Source of the DNA: Hysterangium stoloniferum
Taxonomy: Eukaryota; Basidiomycota; Agaricomycetes; Hysterangiales; Hysterangiaceae
Direction: 5' to 3'
Length of the DNA stretch: 64,000 nucleotides
Assembly: GCA_015178975.1 (NCBI GenBank)
Contig: WHVD01000096.1
Coordinates: 1 to 64,000, forward strand
Each line of letters starts with the position of its first letter. Within the stretch, counting starts at the first letter, position 1. Under the pieces are notes generated by a model. That model was given only the letters and a program-made list of their open reading frames with translations, ran no database searches and had not been told where the DNA came from. Below are positions 34,723-46,243 of this stretch, piece by piece. The position numbers and the translations under genes were made by a program.

Positions 34723-35280
34723 TGCGTGCCTAAGAAATTTGCATCAAGGGTATACGGGTGTTAGGATATAAGACAGCGACCCTTGTGGCCTCTGTGAAGA
34801 AAGAACGAACGCGCTTGGAACGGGGTAAAGGCGAGTCGTTGGCTCGGCAAACGTGGCTCCCAACGACTTTAAGTATCTGAGAAAGAATGTTGTGTGCGTT
34901 TGGTTTCAGCACACAAGCGCCCATACAAGCGATTGACATGTATACATCTGGATGATGATAGAAAGTCTGCGATGTGTGAGAAATTATATAAATAGTAAGT
35001 GCATTTCATAGCATTTCGCGAGACAGGTGCTCTCAATCCACACAATCACCCAGAACCAAATGTTTTTTGAAGAGGATATAGCAAGAAACCAATTGCACTT
35101 CAGTGGAATAGATCTTCGAGTTGAAACAGAGATATTATCCTGTATTTTGAGTTTTATTAGATATTAACCCGTATTTTGAATTTATTAAATAATCTCGACA
35201 TTCCCACAAGCTGCAACTTCCCACTATCTGCTCGAAAACATATCCCGTGACACGTCACAAGTCACACTTCAGATTCAACC
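34723..35280. other. Divergent promoter region between RAX2 and the complex I subunit gene
   Basis: There are 558 bases without a gene. TATATAAATA stands at about 34984-34993, roughly 290 bases before the plus-strand start and 260 bases before the RAX2 start on the other strand, so it could serve either. No other motif is convincing. Confidence 0.5.
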
Positions 35281-35869
35281 ATGTCGCTCACCCGTCAAAG
35301 GATCCTTGGCCTGTGTCGGCGGTCAGTCTTCACCACTCCTTATGTTCGGACACGACAAGCATCCTCAGATTCTCACCATGACCACCACGAGGATCCTAAT
35401 GTCTACCCGGAAGAGTGTAATGTATTGTTAACAGTTCCATCTTGTCTTTGCTCACTGTGGAACGCCTCCGTATAGCCTTTAACACTCCTTTCTGGCGTAA
35501 TACTGTTATTGTAGCCATTGCTGGCATTGCAATCTATAACATCGTCCCGTATTTTGACCGGGATGGCACCTACATTGCTCGTTATATTGCTCGTTACAAG
35601 ACGTCAAGTCACGTGTGGGCCGACATCAACAGCAAACATCTCGAGCAAAGTATACAAGCTGCCGAAAATCAGTTGTTGACAACAAGTGCATTACGCTCAC
35701 CCGTAATAAGAATGCGATACCCGAGGTTAGTAGCCAGATTTCTGGTTACATATTTCTCATTACCCTCCCTCACAGCTCATTGGACTATGCCTCGTCACGC
35801 AATGTCCCGGTTGGCAGTCAGGTGGATTTCAGCGATTTTGTTGTGAAGAAAGATGAACCATGGGCATAG
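35281..35869 (+). CDS. Probable mitochondrial complex I accessory subunit, 17.8-kDa (Nuo17.8) type
   Basis: Exons 35281-35416, 35476-35725 and 35776-35869 join in frame to 159 residues. The N-terminus is Arg/Ser-rich and has no acids for the first 28 residues, like a mitochondrial targeting peptide. A His-rich piece follows (DSHHDHHEDP). One membrane segment is visible (TVIVAIAGIAIYNIVPYF). The C-terminal half has the spacing KHLEQSIQAAENQLL ... YPSSLDYASSRNVPVGSQVD, which resembles the fungal NADH:ubiquinone oxidoreductase 17.8-kDa subunit. I assign it from pattern memory, so family membership is likely but not certain. Its 3' end converges on ATG27 (104 bases apart). Confidence 0.6.
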
Positions 35870-35973
35870 ATATCCTTAGAAATAAATAATAATATTCTCC
35901 AATGCAAATAATTGGGGGATTTAAAGTGGCGATGAGCTATGCATCAATATCAAGCAAATGCATAAAATCCAGA

Positions 35974-37106
35974 TCAGACGGCCATATATCCTCGCCTTGA
36001 TCCTTTGTGTCCGGGTCGTAATGTCGTGCATAAATGGTCTGCAAAGTCACGGAATAGGTATGGAACATCTCGCCAGAAATCTCGATGGCTAGGGGGAGCT
36101 TTTTGTGAGTCTTTAGACACTATCAAGTCAAAATACACTGCGTACGGGACTAGATCCCAACCTGTGGCACCAAAATTGTTGTAGTTGTAATAAGCCCCTA
36201 ACGCAAAGTAGCCCGCAAAGGCAATTAACACTCTGAGAGGCATTTAGTAGACCCAGCGGAAGGAATTATATTTACTTACACGAGGAAAAACCACCCAATA
36301 CTGCTTCCACCAGTATTAGAGGGTTCCTCTGCCTTCTCGCCGCCATCACCCGCTCCGCCATTGTTATCGTTTCCACTATCTCCGTCACTTGCAACGGAAC
36401 AGCCACTTTTAGATTTCCACTCAACGCTAACAATCCCATCCGTGTAGTTCAAAAATGCGGGGCTTGATTCCCTGCCATCCTGTGTGCATAGCAACGTAAG
36501 GTTCAAGCTTTGGGGTGTTGAGGGTAAGGAATCCGGAGGATATGAAGGGCCATGTAACTGAAGAGATATACCAAGGGGCGCTATGCCATTTCATGAATGA
36601 GAACAGAATGGTGAACGAGTAGTATGTACAAGCTCACATTGTAAAATGGTGTACTCGGGATTGAGCTGCGACGATTGAGCCACAGGTACAACCGTAATTA
36701 TACGGTCATCTAGACCCTCCTTTTTGTTTATTTGTGACAAACAAGCTCGGGTTCCTGCTGGACACTACAAAGGCTCAAAACACGCGAGTAAACAAGAACA
36801 TACGAAACTAACCTGATCAGCATCCGAGATGCCATCACTCCTCGACAAGTCTTGACATATGTTGAAGCGAAGCTGAAATACATTTTTTGTTGGTGGAGTG
36901 TCCATAATACCACTCTCGATAGTCTGTTCACTGGCTACAGAGCTGAAATCATAATTGACACCGTTCACAGACACGGGCTCATTACAGTCCAGAGCACTTT
37001 GAGATAAGACCATCGAACCTGAACCAAGGATTGCGAATATAGTTGCATAGAGAAATTGACGGTGAAATATACGAAATATATCCCCTGCTACCAGAGAGTA
37101 TCGCAT
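35974..37106 (-). CDS. ATG27: Autophagy-related protein 27
   Basis: The protein begins with a signal peptide (QFLYATIFAILGSGSMVLSQ) and a cysteine-bearing lumenal domain (LDCNEPVSVNGVNYDFSSVA, VFQLRFNICQDLSR, NLTLLCTQDG). This is the mannose-6-phosphate-receptor-like fold of ATG27. A Gly/Asn/Asp-rich linker, one membrane segment (IGWFFLVLVIAFAGYFALGA) and the conserved YYNYNNFGATGWDLVPHRDFW tail (joined across an intron near 36090-36145) follow, ending at 35974. ATG27 is a type I membrane protein that cycles between Golgi, vacuole and Atg9 vesicles and helps supply membrane to autophagosomes. There are about five exons. It is head-to-head with the ataxin-3 gene, with only 132 bases between start codons. 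Confidence 0.85.
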
Positions 37107-37238
37107 CTCATAAGAGAGCTATGCTAAAGACCTTAGATTGAAGACTGACTAAGCCATTCAGTGACGCGTACATATTTGTGGCGTTGAATGCTAGCGACCT
37201 TTGTTCTTCTTTTCTGACCTGTTAACTTTACAACCACT

Positions 37239-38984
37239 ATGTCTGGGCTAGAGAGACTCGTTCCCCTCATATACCACGAGAGACAGCAACAAGGATCACA
37301 GCTATGTGCTCAACACGCGTTAAATTCAGTTTTACGTATGTGGACATAACTTGATTGGTGGGCAATGATTTCCTAACACCACCAAATATAACAGAGGGTG
37401 ACTATGTTTGTCCAACACATTTCTTTGGTAAAAATGGGCCTTGACGCGTCTGCTAGTTTCAAGCACCAGAGCTCGCACAATTTGCCCAACAGCTTGACGC
37501 GCTTGAAGGTTCCGTCAATGAGGATGCGGGCCCAGTGAGCAATAACATGGATGACACAGGTACGCCTAGTTTTTGTTATTATTATCTCTAATATCCACTG
37601 TATGTCACTAGGTTTCTTTTCGGTGGAAGTTCTCGAACGCGCGATCAGAGTAATGGGCTTCACGTAGGTACTTTTACAGGTAAGCTGATTTGTATTTAAC
37701 TCGGTCGATTTCAGTCTCGTTCGATGGCGAAGTCAGGAACTTCGCGACCAGCAAGACAAACCACAGTAAGAGTTGTCTGCATGTACCGATTGTCGCTGAT
37801 TGTAAATTATGGTGCAGTTGCCAGATGGCCTATATCCTAAACCACCAGGAGCATTGGTTCAGTCTTCGTCGATTTGGTAACCTTGCAGACCCGGATAGCG
37901 GCCATTGGTTCAATTTAAACTCGTTTTTGAGTGAACCAGAGTGGGTGGGTAAACTTTACTTGGGTATGGTGCTCTCTCAAGCCGAAGATGAAGGTCAGAG
38001 GTGAAGCATCATTCAGTTGTAAACATACATTGACTTTTTGGTACGGCAGGTTACTCCGTATTTGCAGTTTTACCTCACCACCAAGGCGCTAATGAACCGG
38101 TGGTATTGCCACATACAGAGGCGGATGACATTGCAGCCACGCTTCCTGAACCGACATCGAGGAACATTGGAACACGTATTTCAACATCCCGTGTCCACCC
38201 TGTCTCCGGTGCTTCGTCACCGAAGCATTCAGCTCCCCCAGCCGGATTTGAGGACGAAGATATGGGGCTTCAAGCGGCTTTACAGGCTTCATTGAGTGGC
38301 GCGGACTCCTTCGACTATTCTGCCTTTGCACAAGGAACTGCCATTCGCCCTGCAGCCAGTTTCCCGCCGCCGCCGCCGCCTGCGTTGTCGAAGGCTCAAG
38401 GTTCTGAGGATGCATTTGAAGATCCAATTGCTGCAAGTATGGCCAGAAACCTTGCTAGGAACAAGGCGATGATGCAAAGAATGCAACGAGAGCAAGAAAT
38501 GGCCCTCAGGGAAGGTTATCAAGAGGAGATTGAAAGGAATTTTGGCGGCGGGTCTTCTCACCGACTTCCCTATACAAATGCCACCAATGAAGAAGAGGAG
38601 GAAGAGGAGGAGGAAGACGCTATTCAGACAACCATAGAAGAGACTCGGCCAGACGAATCAGGCAACCTACTTGGAGTGGATGTATCAAATGACGATGGAA
38701 TGTGGCGACAATCCGTTCCAACACGAGGATTTGGCGACAGAGTCTATGATGATGAAGACTCAGAACTTCAAGCAGCTTTGAAGGCTTCACTGGAAATGCT
38801 TCCTGATGGCTTCGTTATTCCAGCGACACCCCCTCGCTCTCCGATGGCAGGCCCTTCTCACAGAATGGAAAGTGATGTGCCTACCACAGTTGAGACGCCA
38901 ATTCAACCTGAACCACCTAAAGCAGAACTTGATGCTGAAGAGATCCGACGCCGCAGACTTGCTCGCTTTGGTGGTGGAAAATAG
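37239..38984 (+). CDS. ATX3: Ataxin-3-type (Josephin) deubiquitinase
   Basis: The first exon reads MSGLERLVPLIYHERQQQGS and then QLCAQHALNSVL with the catalytic Cys. The His is in HQEHWFSLRRFG and the Asn in SGHWFNLNSFL, so the Josephin triad is complete. At least six short exons carry the Josephin domain, which ends with EGYSVFAVLP. The large last exon holds two clear ubiquitin-interacting motifs (DMGLQAALQASL and DSELQAALKASL). A charged helical segment (AMMQRMQREQEMALREGYQE), a run of nine Glu and a basic end (RRRRLARFGGGK) complete the protein. No polyglutamine tract is present. Josephin enzymes trim ubiquitin chains and work with Cdc48/p97 in protein quality control. Confidence 0.92.
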
Positions 38985-39620
38985 ACGGAATTGTTATTAG
39001 TATTTACATATCATGTGGTAGTATCCTCGCCGACTCATAACTCATGCTTAAAGCTATGTACGGTTTGGTGAATGAAGTGACTCTAAGCTGGTTTGGACAA
39101 ATTAGTTTGTCCATTTTCTCTGAAGGAGGCACGTGACATTAGCAAACAATGCTACGCATTATTTCTTTGTTCTCCCCACTCTATTTTCCTCTTTGTTCTC
39201 TCCTATTGTCCTTAGGCCATATATAGTGCATTCCATAGTACATACCTCTCCATCTCGTCCCGTCTCAATTCCGCACTCGATCGTCTTCAAAGACTTCGAG
39301 TTCCGCTCAAAACTTTTACCCACCCTTCCGCTTACCCTAGTTTATATTCGGTAGACTTCATGTATTTTCGCTTCCGCCGGCTTGAGCACGGCCCGATCTT
39401 TTCTGGTCACGCAAAAGAGCGGTGGCGACGCAATAGAACTCTATTCGCTTGCCCAGAGTCACGAACAAACGACAGAGACTATAAGCAGCCAGCAACACGT
39501 GACTAATAAAGACATTCGATTATTGCGTCATAGTGGCATGTCTATACATGACGTACCTAATGACTAGACAAATCTTTTAAAGGTCTCTTCGGATTCTAGC
39601 AGACCATCACGTCAGTCATC
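38985..39620. other. No gene seen; intergenic, upstream of the BLI-3-like gene
   Basis: There are 636 bases with pyrimidine-rich stretches (about 39165-39340) and short random frames. The CT-rich part may act as the core promoter of the gene at 39621. Confidence 0.45.
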
Positions 39621-40536
39621 ATGTCTTCCAACCCTACGCTCGACCCCTACACAAAAAATGCTGAAAAGACAGATCTTACGCTTCAGGTCAAGATTGATGG
39701 TGACTCATAGTGCTGAATGACCAGATCATGTTTTCATATACGAAATGTCAGGTTTAAAGGCTATCGTCAAGAATTGCGAGACTGGGATGCTAACGACCCG
39801 CTCCCGCGAAGGGCATCTGCATTCACGTGCAATGACGCCAGCAAAGTCGAGTAAGTGGCTCTCTCCAGACAGCAGAAAGCGACAAGCGACACTGATAAGA
39901 TATATCAGGTAACCAGGACGATTTGCATTTCGTGTTCATTGGAAATAACGCATCCGATAAATTTGTTTGTTTTGAAATAGTAATTTAAAAGATCAAAAAC
40001 AGTTGACCAAGTTGCAGGATGAAATAAAAAATGATGATCATGTCAATGTTTCCTTCTACGATCACTCTACGACAGATTGGGTGAGCGTGGCGGGAACTGC
40101 ATGTGTGACCCAGGACAAAACATTCATCAAAAGGTTCTGGAGTCCCAAGTATGTTTATATCTTGCCAGGATATTCTAATATCACTGAGCAGCAATGCAGT
40201 TTGGCAGGCTATTTTGGCGATCTCCATGACGGAGTCCATAAAGGTGATGTTGACGATCCTCGCGTTAGCGCCATTGAGGTAATACCGCGGGAGGTAAGTC
40301 CAACGGGTATATCTGGTATAAGGATTGATTTCCTGTGGAAGATCCGTTACTGGGTTGTTAACAAAGGCAAACTCGCCCAAAGCGTCCAGGCCGTTATTGG
40401 AGTGGCTACGGACAAGAGAAAAGCACAAGGAGAGTTAAGAACCATCACCCCAGGGGAGGTAAGTCGTGCGATTTTGACCAATACGATGCCAAAGGTTTGT
40501 TAGATCCAATCGGTGGAAGGCCTGCATCAGAAGTGA
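39621..40536 (+). CDS. BLI-3-like protein, pyridoxamine 5'-phosphate oxidase/FMN-binding family
   Basis: After splicing the protein reads TLDPYTKNAEKTDLTLQVK, then GLKAIVKNCETGMLTTRSRE, GHLHSRAMTPAKSS, NQDDLHFVFIGNNASDKF, IKNDDHVNVSFYDHSTTDW and YFGDLHDGVHKGDVDDPRVS. Then come IRYWVVNKG and GELRTITPGE. This block order is that of the fungal blue-light-inducible protein BLI-3 and bacterial general stress protein 26, split-barrel proteins that bind flavin or a related cofactor. The biochemical role is not established. About seven exons with introns of 45-65 bases are inferred (for example after GAT G near 39697, and GTAAGT...AAG before IRYW). The last exon gives IQSVEGLHQK and TGA at 40534-40536. 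Confidence 0.85.
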
Positions 40537-41114
40537 ATGATGCTGAGATGAACCATCGGAATCTAGCATGTAACAGTAGCTATTTTTACTCGAATATCAT
40601 TTTCTTGCAACATCTCGTGCAGTAGTCTGTAAGTGGATGTTAGACCAAACATGGAAAGTACGCCAAAATGGAAGTCTTAAGTCTGATAACCAGATTCGTC
40701 TACGGTGGCACGACAGTTAGCAAAAGCTATGACTAGTGGTTAAGCGCCGGCCAGAAGGAAGTGATAGTACACCTTAGCAGAAAAAGCAGAAATATACAGA
40801 GTGGAAGGGGTGGGGAGAGAAAAACTAATATATTATGAACAGCCCTAAGGCAAGGACTGTCAGGCAACGAGGGAAAACTCGTGTACATAACAAACATGGG
40901 TCTAACAGGCACCAGCTGCGAGCAAGGAGCCTGAGATTCCTTTACCACTCTGAGACAGAGTGAGACATATCAGTGCGTAACGACTGACCCGCGGGGCGTA
41001 CACAAGCTAAGGGGAAAGCGAGGACTCTGTTCAAGAGGCACAAGTGGAGAGCTCACGCTGTTGCGGTACTTGAGTTGTCACATAACGTCACGCCTTTTTG
41101 TCACTCTCTGAAAG
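40537..41114. other. No gene seen; intergenic
   Basis: There are 578 bases without a protein-like frame. Nothing resembling an RNA gene or a repeat was found. Confidence 0.45.
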
Positions 41115-41722
41115 ATGCGTATGGTAAGTAAAATATACATCTACTATTGATCTCAGATGGCCAACTCGAATATCAGCTCAATGCAGATGACGAAACAGAT
41201 GATGCTGAAGTTACTTGGGGTGCGTGACCCCCATACATCTGGTTCAAAATTGACGACACCCTACACACCACAGAGGACCAGCAACGAATAAACACGTTCT
41301 CAAAGCTCAATTCTCGTGCCAGGGATCTCGAAGAGCAACTTACTCAATTGAAGGTATATGGGTAGGTTGATTTTCGCTGCCCACGATGCTCAATGGCTAC
41401 AGGAAGAAAAAGAAGCACTGGATGATTTATCCATGGAGCTTGAGTTAGCTGATGAGGATAAACACATTTTGTCAGTGAATTGGTTAACACTATATTCTCG
41501 TGGCTAATCATGGCCGCATTGACTGCTAGATATCGAATTGGCGAGGCGTTTGTTCACATCCCGCTTACAAAAGCTCAAGTAATGTTAACACGAGATCAAG
41601 CTTCGCTTAATTTAGAAATGGACAAGGTTCAAGCAAAAGCTGATGAATGCGAAAAAACCATGAAGGAACTGAAGGTTTCGCTTTACGCGAAGTTCGGCAA
41701 GGCAATCAACTTGGATATTTAA
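41115..41722 (+). CDS. GIM3: Prefoldin subunit 4
   Basis: A nine-base first coding exon (MRM, 41115-41123) is followed by exon 2 from 41177 (LNADDETDDAEVTW). Later exons give EDQQRINTFSKLNSRARDLE, KEEKEALDDLSMELELADED and then YRIGEAFVHIPLTKAQVMLT. The pattern is a beta-prefoldin: two coiled coils around a beta hairpin (IGEAFVHIP). The length after splicing is about 130 residues, normal for the family. Prefoldin is a jellyfish-shaped hexamer that hands unfolded actin and tubulin to the TRiC chaperonin. The gene converges on muskelin (110 bases between stops). Confidence 0.9.
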
Positions 41723-41832
41723 CGGCACACAACTTTTTGTTCATATGTGGGCCACAAATAACAGATTACAAAATCCAAAAGGTGCACATAGGGATACAAG
41801 TCATCCTAATGTAAAAGTCTAAGAGTGTATAG

Positions 41833-44800
41833 TTACAAATGTTCCCTTCCCGCTCCATCCATGAGGTCTATAATATCCGTAGGGGGCTGTTTCGCATCTG
41901 TATTAACCAATTTTAGCAAATCCTCGAAGACGCGCGTTCGCTCTTGAAAACGCGAGGGAGTAACCTTCGCATGAATCTCGTCTTCAGCTGGATCAGTGAT
42001 ATACGATGGAATTCCCGCCTCTCTATTCTGATAATCTGATTCGGGGGTATCTATCATTTCAACGTCCCTTCCGGACTCACTGCCAGGCGGTTCGACGGTT
42101 TGTGGTTGATCAAACAGATGTGAATGAAGGCCTCTAAAAATCGTCGTCTCGTCTTCGGAAAAGTGGTCCACCACTGCATGTACGTCTCGTTGTAGGAAAG
42201 TTAATGCTTGAACAGGCGAAACGGACTCGCATAGCTCTTTAAATCTAAAAGCGCCAAGTTAACTTACAAGTCGAAACAAGTATATCAGGGCTTAACTCAC
42301 TGTTGACGACGAGTTATAAATTTCGCTCTCCGAATTACTTCTCCACGAGCAGGACTGTTCGCAAAATCTGAATAAACAGATCAATAAGAGTTCAGACACT
42401 TACTGTTCAAGTTTCATGCTCCAGAAATCATCCAACCGTCTGGTACTCTCTTGTCCCGAATTGCCACCGTGAACAAAAAACTCTCCTCGTATAGTGTCAT
42501 ATACCATCTCATGAGCATATCGAGGTTGGGGCTCCAGCTCAACTCCTGATGGAACTTCCCACTCACTACTCGAAACTAGAGCACGTAAGGCAGCAATTTG
42601 AGTCCATTGTGAGCTTTCTGGCTTGAAAATCCAGAACACAGAACGCAAAGCCGCGTTCGTATCCGAGGTCTTTTGACCCTTCGGCTTAATAAAACCTGGA
42701 AGCCTACAATGTGAGGTGAGATATAATAACGACGTGAAGCGAAAATAACGTACACGTAGACGTGGCCCGACTCAGGGTTTAGTACAGCTCGTTGGCAGAA
42801 ACATGGGTCGGGGCCACCTATTGCGCTGAAATCGGGCGTCGCATCGACGACTGAATGGGAATCTACGTCGTAGATGTACGTATCAGGCAAGAAATCATTG
42901 TGGGTTTTTCCCGCCAACACGATCAAGCGTCGCCTCTTGGGATCAAAAACCATTGAATGTCCTGATAGTAACATCCAACGACATTGAAAAATATGAGTTA
43001 TCAAAGTTAACACATATGATGCCGAAGCTCAAAATCTCACCATAACGTACGGGGATCGTGCGGGATGTATTGGATGTAATGCCACTTTCGTGCCTGCATA
43101 AATTTGTTTTCAAATGATGGCAACACCGTTTTAACATTCCAACTTACATCAGATGCTCCCATTTACCTGTTACTATGTTGTACTGATAAAGTCCAGAGAA
43201 TCTTGCCGGTCCCAAATCAGTTTCCGCTTGAACAATACGACCCCCAAATACGTAAAGCATCTGCTTTTCTGAATCTATAGCTAATTGGTGATCGTAGATA
43301 AGAGGCGGCCCCCCTTCAGCCTAAATAACAGATTAGTTTCAGATTTGCTTATGACACGCAGTGACATACGGCAGTGTCTGGACTCAATAAAGTCCACTGT
43401 CCGGCATTTAAACCGCGCGTAGCATATCGGTAGAAATCTGATAAGTGTCGACCTAACCCATTCTCGACGACGCTGGTACCAGCAGAACCACCTTGAGGTG
43501 GCGATGAGACAGCCGACTCAGGCAATGTCGATACCATGGTTGGTGGCGCTTGGGTGGATGTACCTGAAGATGGACTATTGACATCACCTACACGACCAAG
43601 GACATATATATAGCCGGTTAAAGGATCCAGTACCATTTTATGGCAACTCCTTGGTCCAGGTCCATGGTCCAATGCAGTGGCTGAGCTCAGCAGTTTCCAT
43701 CGTCCTTCAAAAATCGAATATGACCACAAATCATCCAGGTTATTCTGACCATCCCAACCACCAAAGAGATAAATAGTGTCGGATTCAGGATCAATACACA
43801 TCTGATGGCCGCCCCTTTGACTCGGAATATCGCCATCTAAACTAGTACCGCTTAAGCGGTGCCACACCGCCTTGGGATCGCATTTTTGGATGTACACGTC
43901 GAAGAGCGCCTCGTCAGCTGCCGTCTGGATAAGCGATTCTACAGCACTCCAATTCCCCAATATCATATTATCATGCATCATTGTCAGGATGGGGTGCTCC
44001 AATGAAATGCTAGTTCGTGACAACAAGGCACGAAATGAAGATATATATCGGCGCTGTCGAAGGTACTTGAGAACATGGAGTAACGCGGATGTCTCCCTGT
44101 GCTATAATGTCATTTATAACCGGCCTCATGAATTGATAGTATATTTACTAACTGTCTCATACACCTTTTCAGCATGTTGTACAACAGTAGCATCTGCCAC
44201 CCCGAGAAGAGCAACATGCCATATGGATATATGGAAACTCGGTTTATGAGCACTAACAAAGCAATCAGCAAATTTGACGGCGTAATGGCTGTGTTACACA
44301 CGACAACGGGACAATTTTTATATAGCGTATGGGAGTGAGAGGGCCAGTGTTGCCGTCTCTAGCTAGTTTAAAGGTTTCGGGTGTGGAGTTGTTCATTAAG
44401 TCTGCATGGAGAACAAGCGATAGCGAGTCAATTGTACGTCCAACATATACCTTACAATGAGTGTGAGATATTTGAAAATAATTTATCAAACAATATTGAA
44501 CGGACTTTAAACCCTTTCATATTGCAAGGATGCTCTGACAAAGATTGTCGACTGGATGAAATCAAAGCCATGTTGATAAATGCTCACCTTTATAATGTTT
44601 CCCAAACATAATATTTCGAACAAGACTAGGTGAAGCGAGCTCTAATATCAACCATTGCTGATGATTGGCCGTCTGGATTGCGCCACTCCATCGTGACGAA
44701 GGATCCGTCGGATTATTGACAAGAATGTGCTAGATTGAAGCGTCAGTTGGGCTCAATGTGTTTATGAATTAAATTACTTCGGGAGCATACTTTCCGCTGT

Positions 44801-44864
44801 GTCCAGTGCATTTGACTATGCTGTATCCCAAAGGAACACTGGGAACACTGGTTATATCCGTCAT
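41833..44864 (-). CDS. MKLN1: Muskelin (discoidin-LisH/CTLH-kelch protein)
   Basis: The start is MTDITSVPSVPLGYSIVKCT at 44864. The N-terminal discoidin-like domain has GKYAPEHILVNNPTDPSSRW, WLILELASPSLVRNIMFGK, LMNNSTPETFKL, TPIRYIKIVPL and PSFHISIWHVALLG, the muskelin signature order. A CTLH-like helix follows (PILTMMHDNMILGNWSAVES). Kelch repeats come next: SQRGGHQMCIDPESDTIYLF, PRSCHKMVLDPLTGYIYVLG, GHSMVFDPKRRRLIVLAG and PRYAHEMVYDTIRGEFFVHG. The acidic C-terminal tail ends at 41833. At least ten short exons are used. Muskelin is a substrate-side subunit of the CTLH/GID E3 ligase in animals. Its role in fungi is inferred from this. It is followed in tandem by Duo1 upstream. Confidence 0.88.
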
Positions 44865-45087
44865 GCCCGAAGCATGAGTTGAGAAAGAACACCAAAACGC
44901 GTGGCGTAAACGCGTAACGGATCATGTCACATCACGTTGCAATGTATTCACTAATACAATATAGACAAAACGAGCCTGGAATCTAGGCAAACAACAGAAG
45001 CACGAAACGGTATAGTACATGAATTTGGAATGATATAAATTATTGAGTAAATAGATTTTTGAAAGAATATGATATGATGGACCGAAA

Positions 45088-46143
45088 CTACGCCCGCCGA
45101 ACACCTCGTGAGATTGAAGAACCTCTTGAAGAGATCCCTGAATCACCACGTCTATTGGGCATTCCAGTGGTGGATGTTGTAGCAGATGCACGTTCTCGAG
45201 TCCCGGAAACGTCTACGTCGTACTATTAGGAGGGAGGCTGAAACTCGGATTAAAAAACTAACCTCGAACGGTTCTCACACGCCCTCGAGTTCCTCTAACT
45301 CCCCGAACAGGAATCGAAGTCTTCTTCAATAGTTCTTTGACCTCCCGCTCCTCTCTAATCTTGCGTTCTTCCTCTTCTTTCACCATTCGTTGTTGTTCCA
45401 ATTGAGCCTTACGCTCAAGCTCTTCCCGCTCTCGCTCAGCTTTACTCACGGCTTCAGCGCGTATTCTTTCCAACTCTTCCAGGTCCTGTGTAAATGCCAT
45501 TAGCAACGCGTCGATCACGAGCGCAACAGACGTGCATTTGAACCACCTTGCCACATCTCGTCGAATACAAGCTTGGAGTTCTTTTCAGTATTTTGTAAGA
45601 GATGGACATATTGATTAAGTAAACGATCGGTTCTTTCCAGCTGCATAGAAACATTCTATCAACTAAGGATTAGTCACGAGGCCGCTAGGTAAAACAACAA
45701 AGAAGCACCTCAGTACTCGATCTAGCATCTTTCAACGCGTTATTATAGAGGGAAAATGAGGCATTCAACTTTTTTAAGACAAAGAGATCGTGTTGAAGTC
45801 GTTCCTCTCGTGTTCGGACTTCGTTTAGCGATTGTTTCCCTTTCTCGAAGATTATGCCGTCTCCATCATTTGATGCCTCAACCTGCGCATCACAATCGTT
45901 AAAAGAAGTGGCCTCGTCCTTGATATCCTGGGGCGTTGTAGTTTTATTTGCATGCGGAGGAAGGAGACTAAAGGGTTCTTCCTCGACAGCATCTGAGCGG
46001 CCAGAGATGTAGAGCTCGGAGAGAGAGAGATCAGCAACAATCGCGCCTGAATCGGCCCCTCGGTGAGACCTGAAAGGGGGCGACTGTCGAAGAAGAGAAG
46101 AATCTGCGAAGGAAGGCGTGTCTGCGGATGTCCAAGACGCCAT
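45088..46143 (-). CDS. DUO1: DASH/Dam1 complex subunit Duo1
   Basis: The first exon starts MASWTSADTPSFADSSLLRQ and has an acidic linker. The conserved core follows: QSLNEVRTREERLQHDLFVL, KKLNASFSLYNNALKDARSS and, after an intron, LERTDRLLNQYVHLLQNTEK. Then come a coiled coil rich in Glu/Arg (about 45310-45480), KKTSIPVRGVRGTRGRV, and a Ser/Arg tail (GSSISRGVRRA) ending with TAG at 45088-45090. The DASH ring couples kinetochores to microtubule ends and is specific to fungi. The border of the intron near 45480-45545 is unclear, since the simplest splice pair changes phase. Its start codon overlaps, on the other strand, the first possible ATG of the S1P lyase gene. Confidence 0.85.
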
Positions 46144-46243
46144 GGAGGCAAGGTTGAACACGCTGACTAAGCCATATGTCGATTTTGTTTGCCGGATCAA
46201 ATTTATGGATCCATGTGAATATATACTTGGCCTTTCATCCGTC

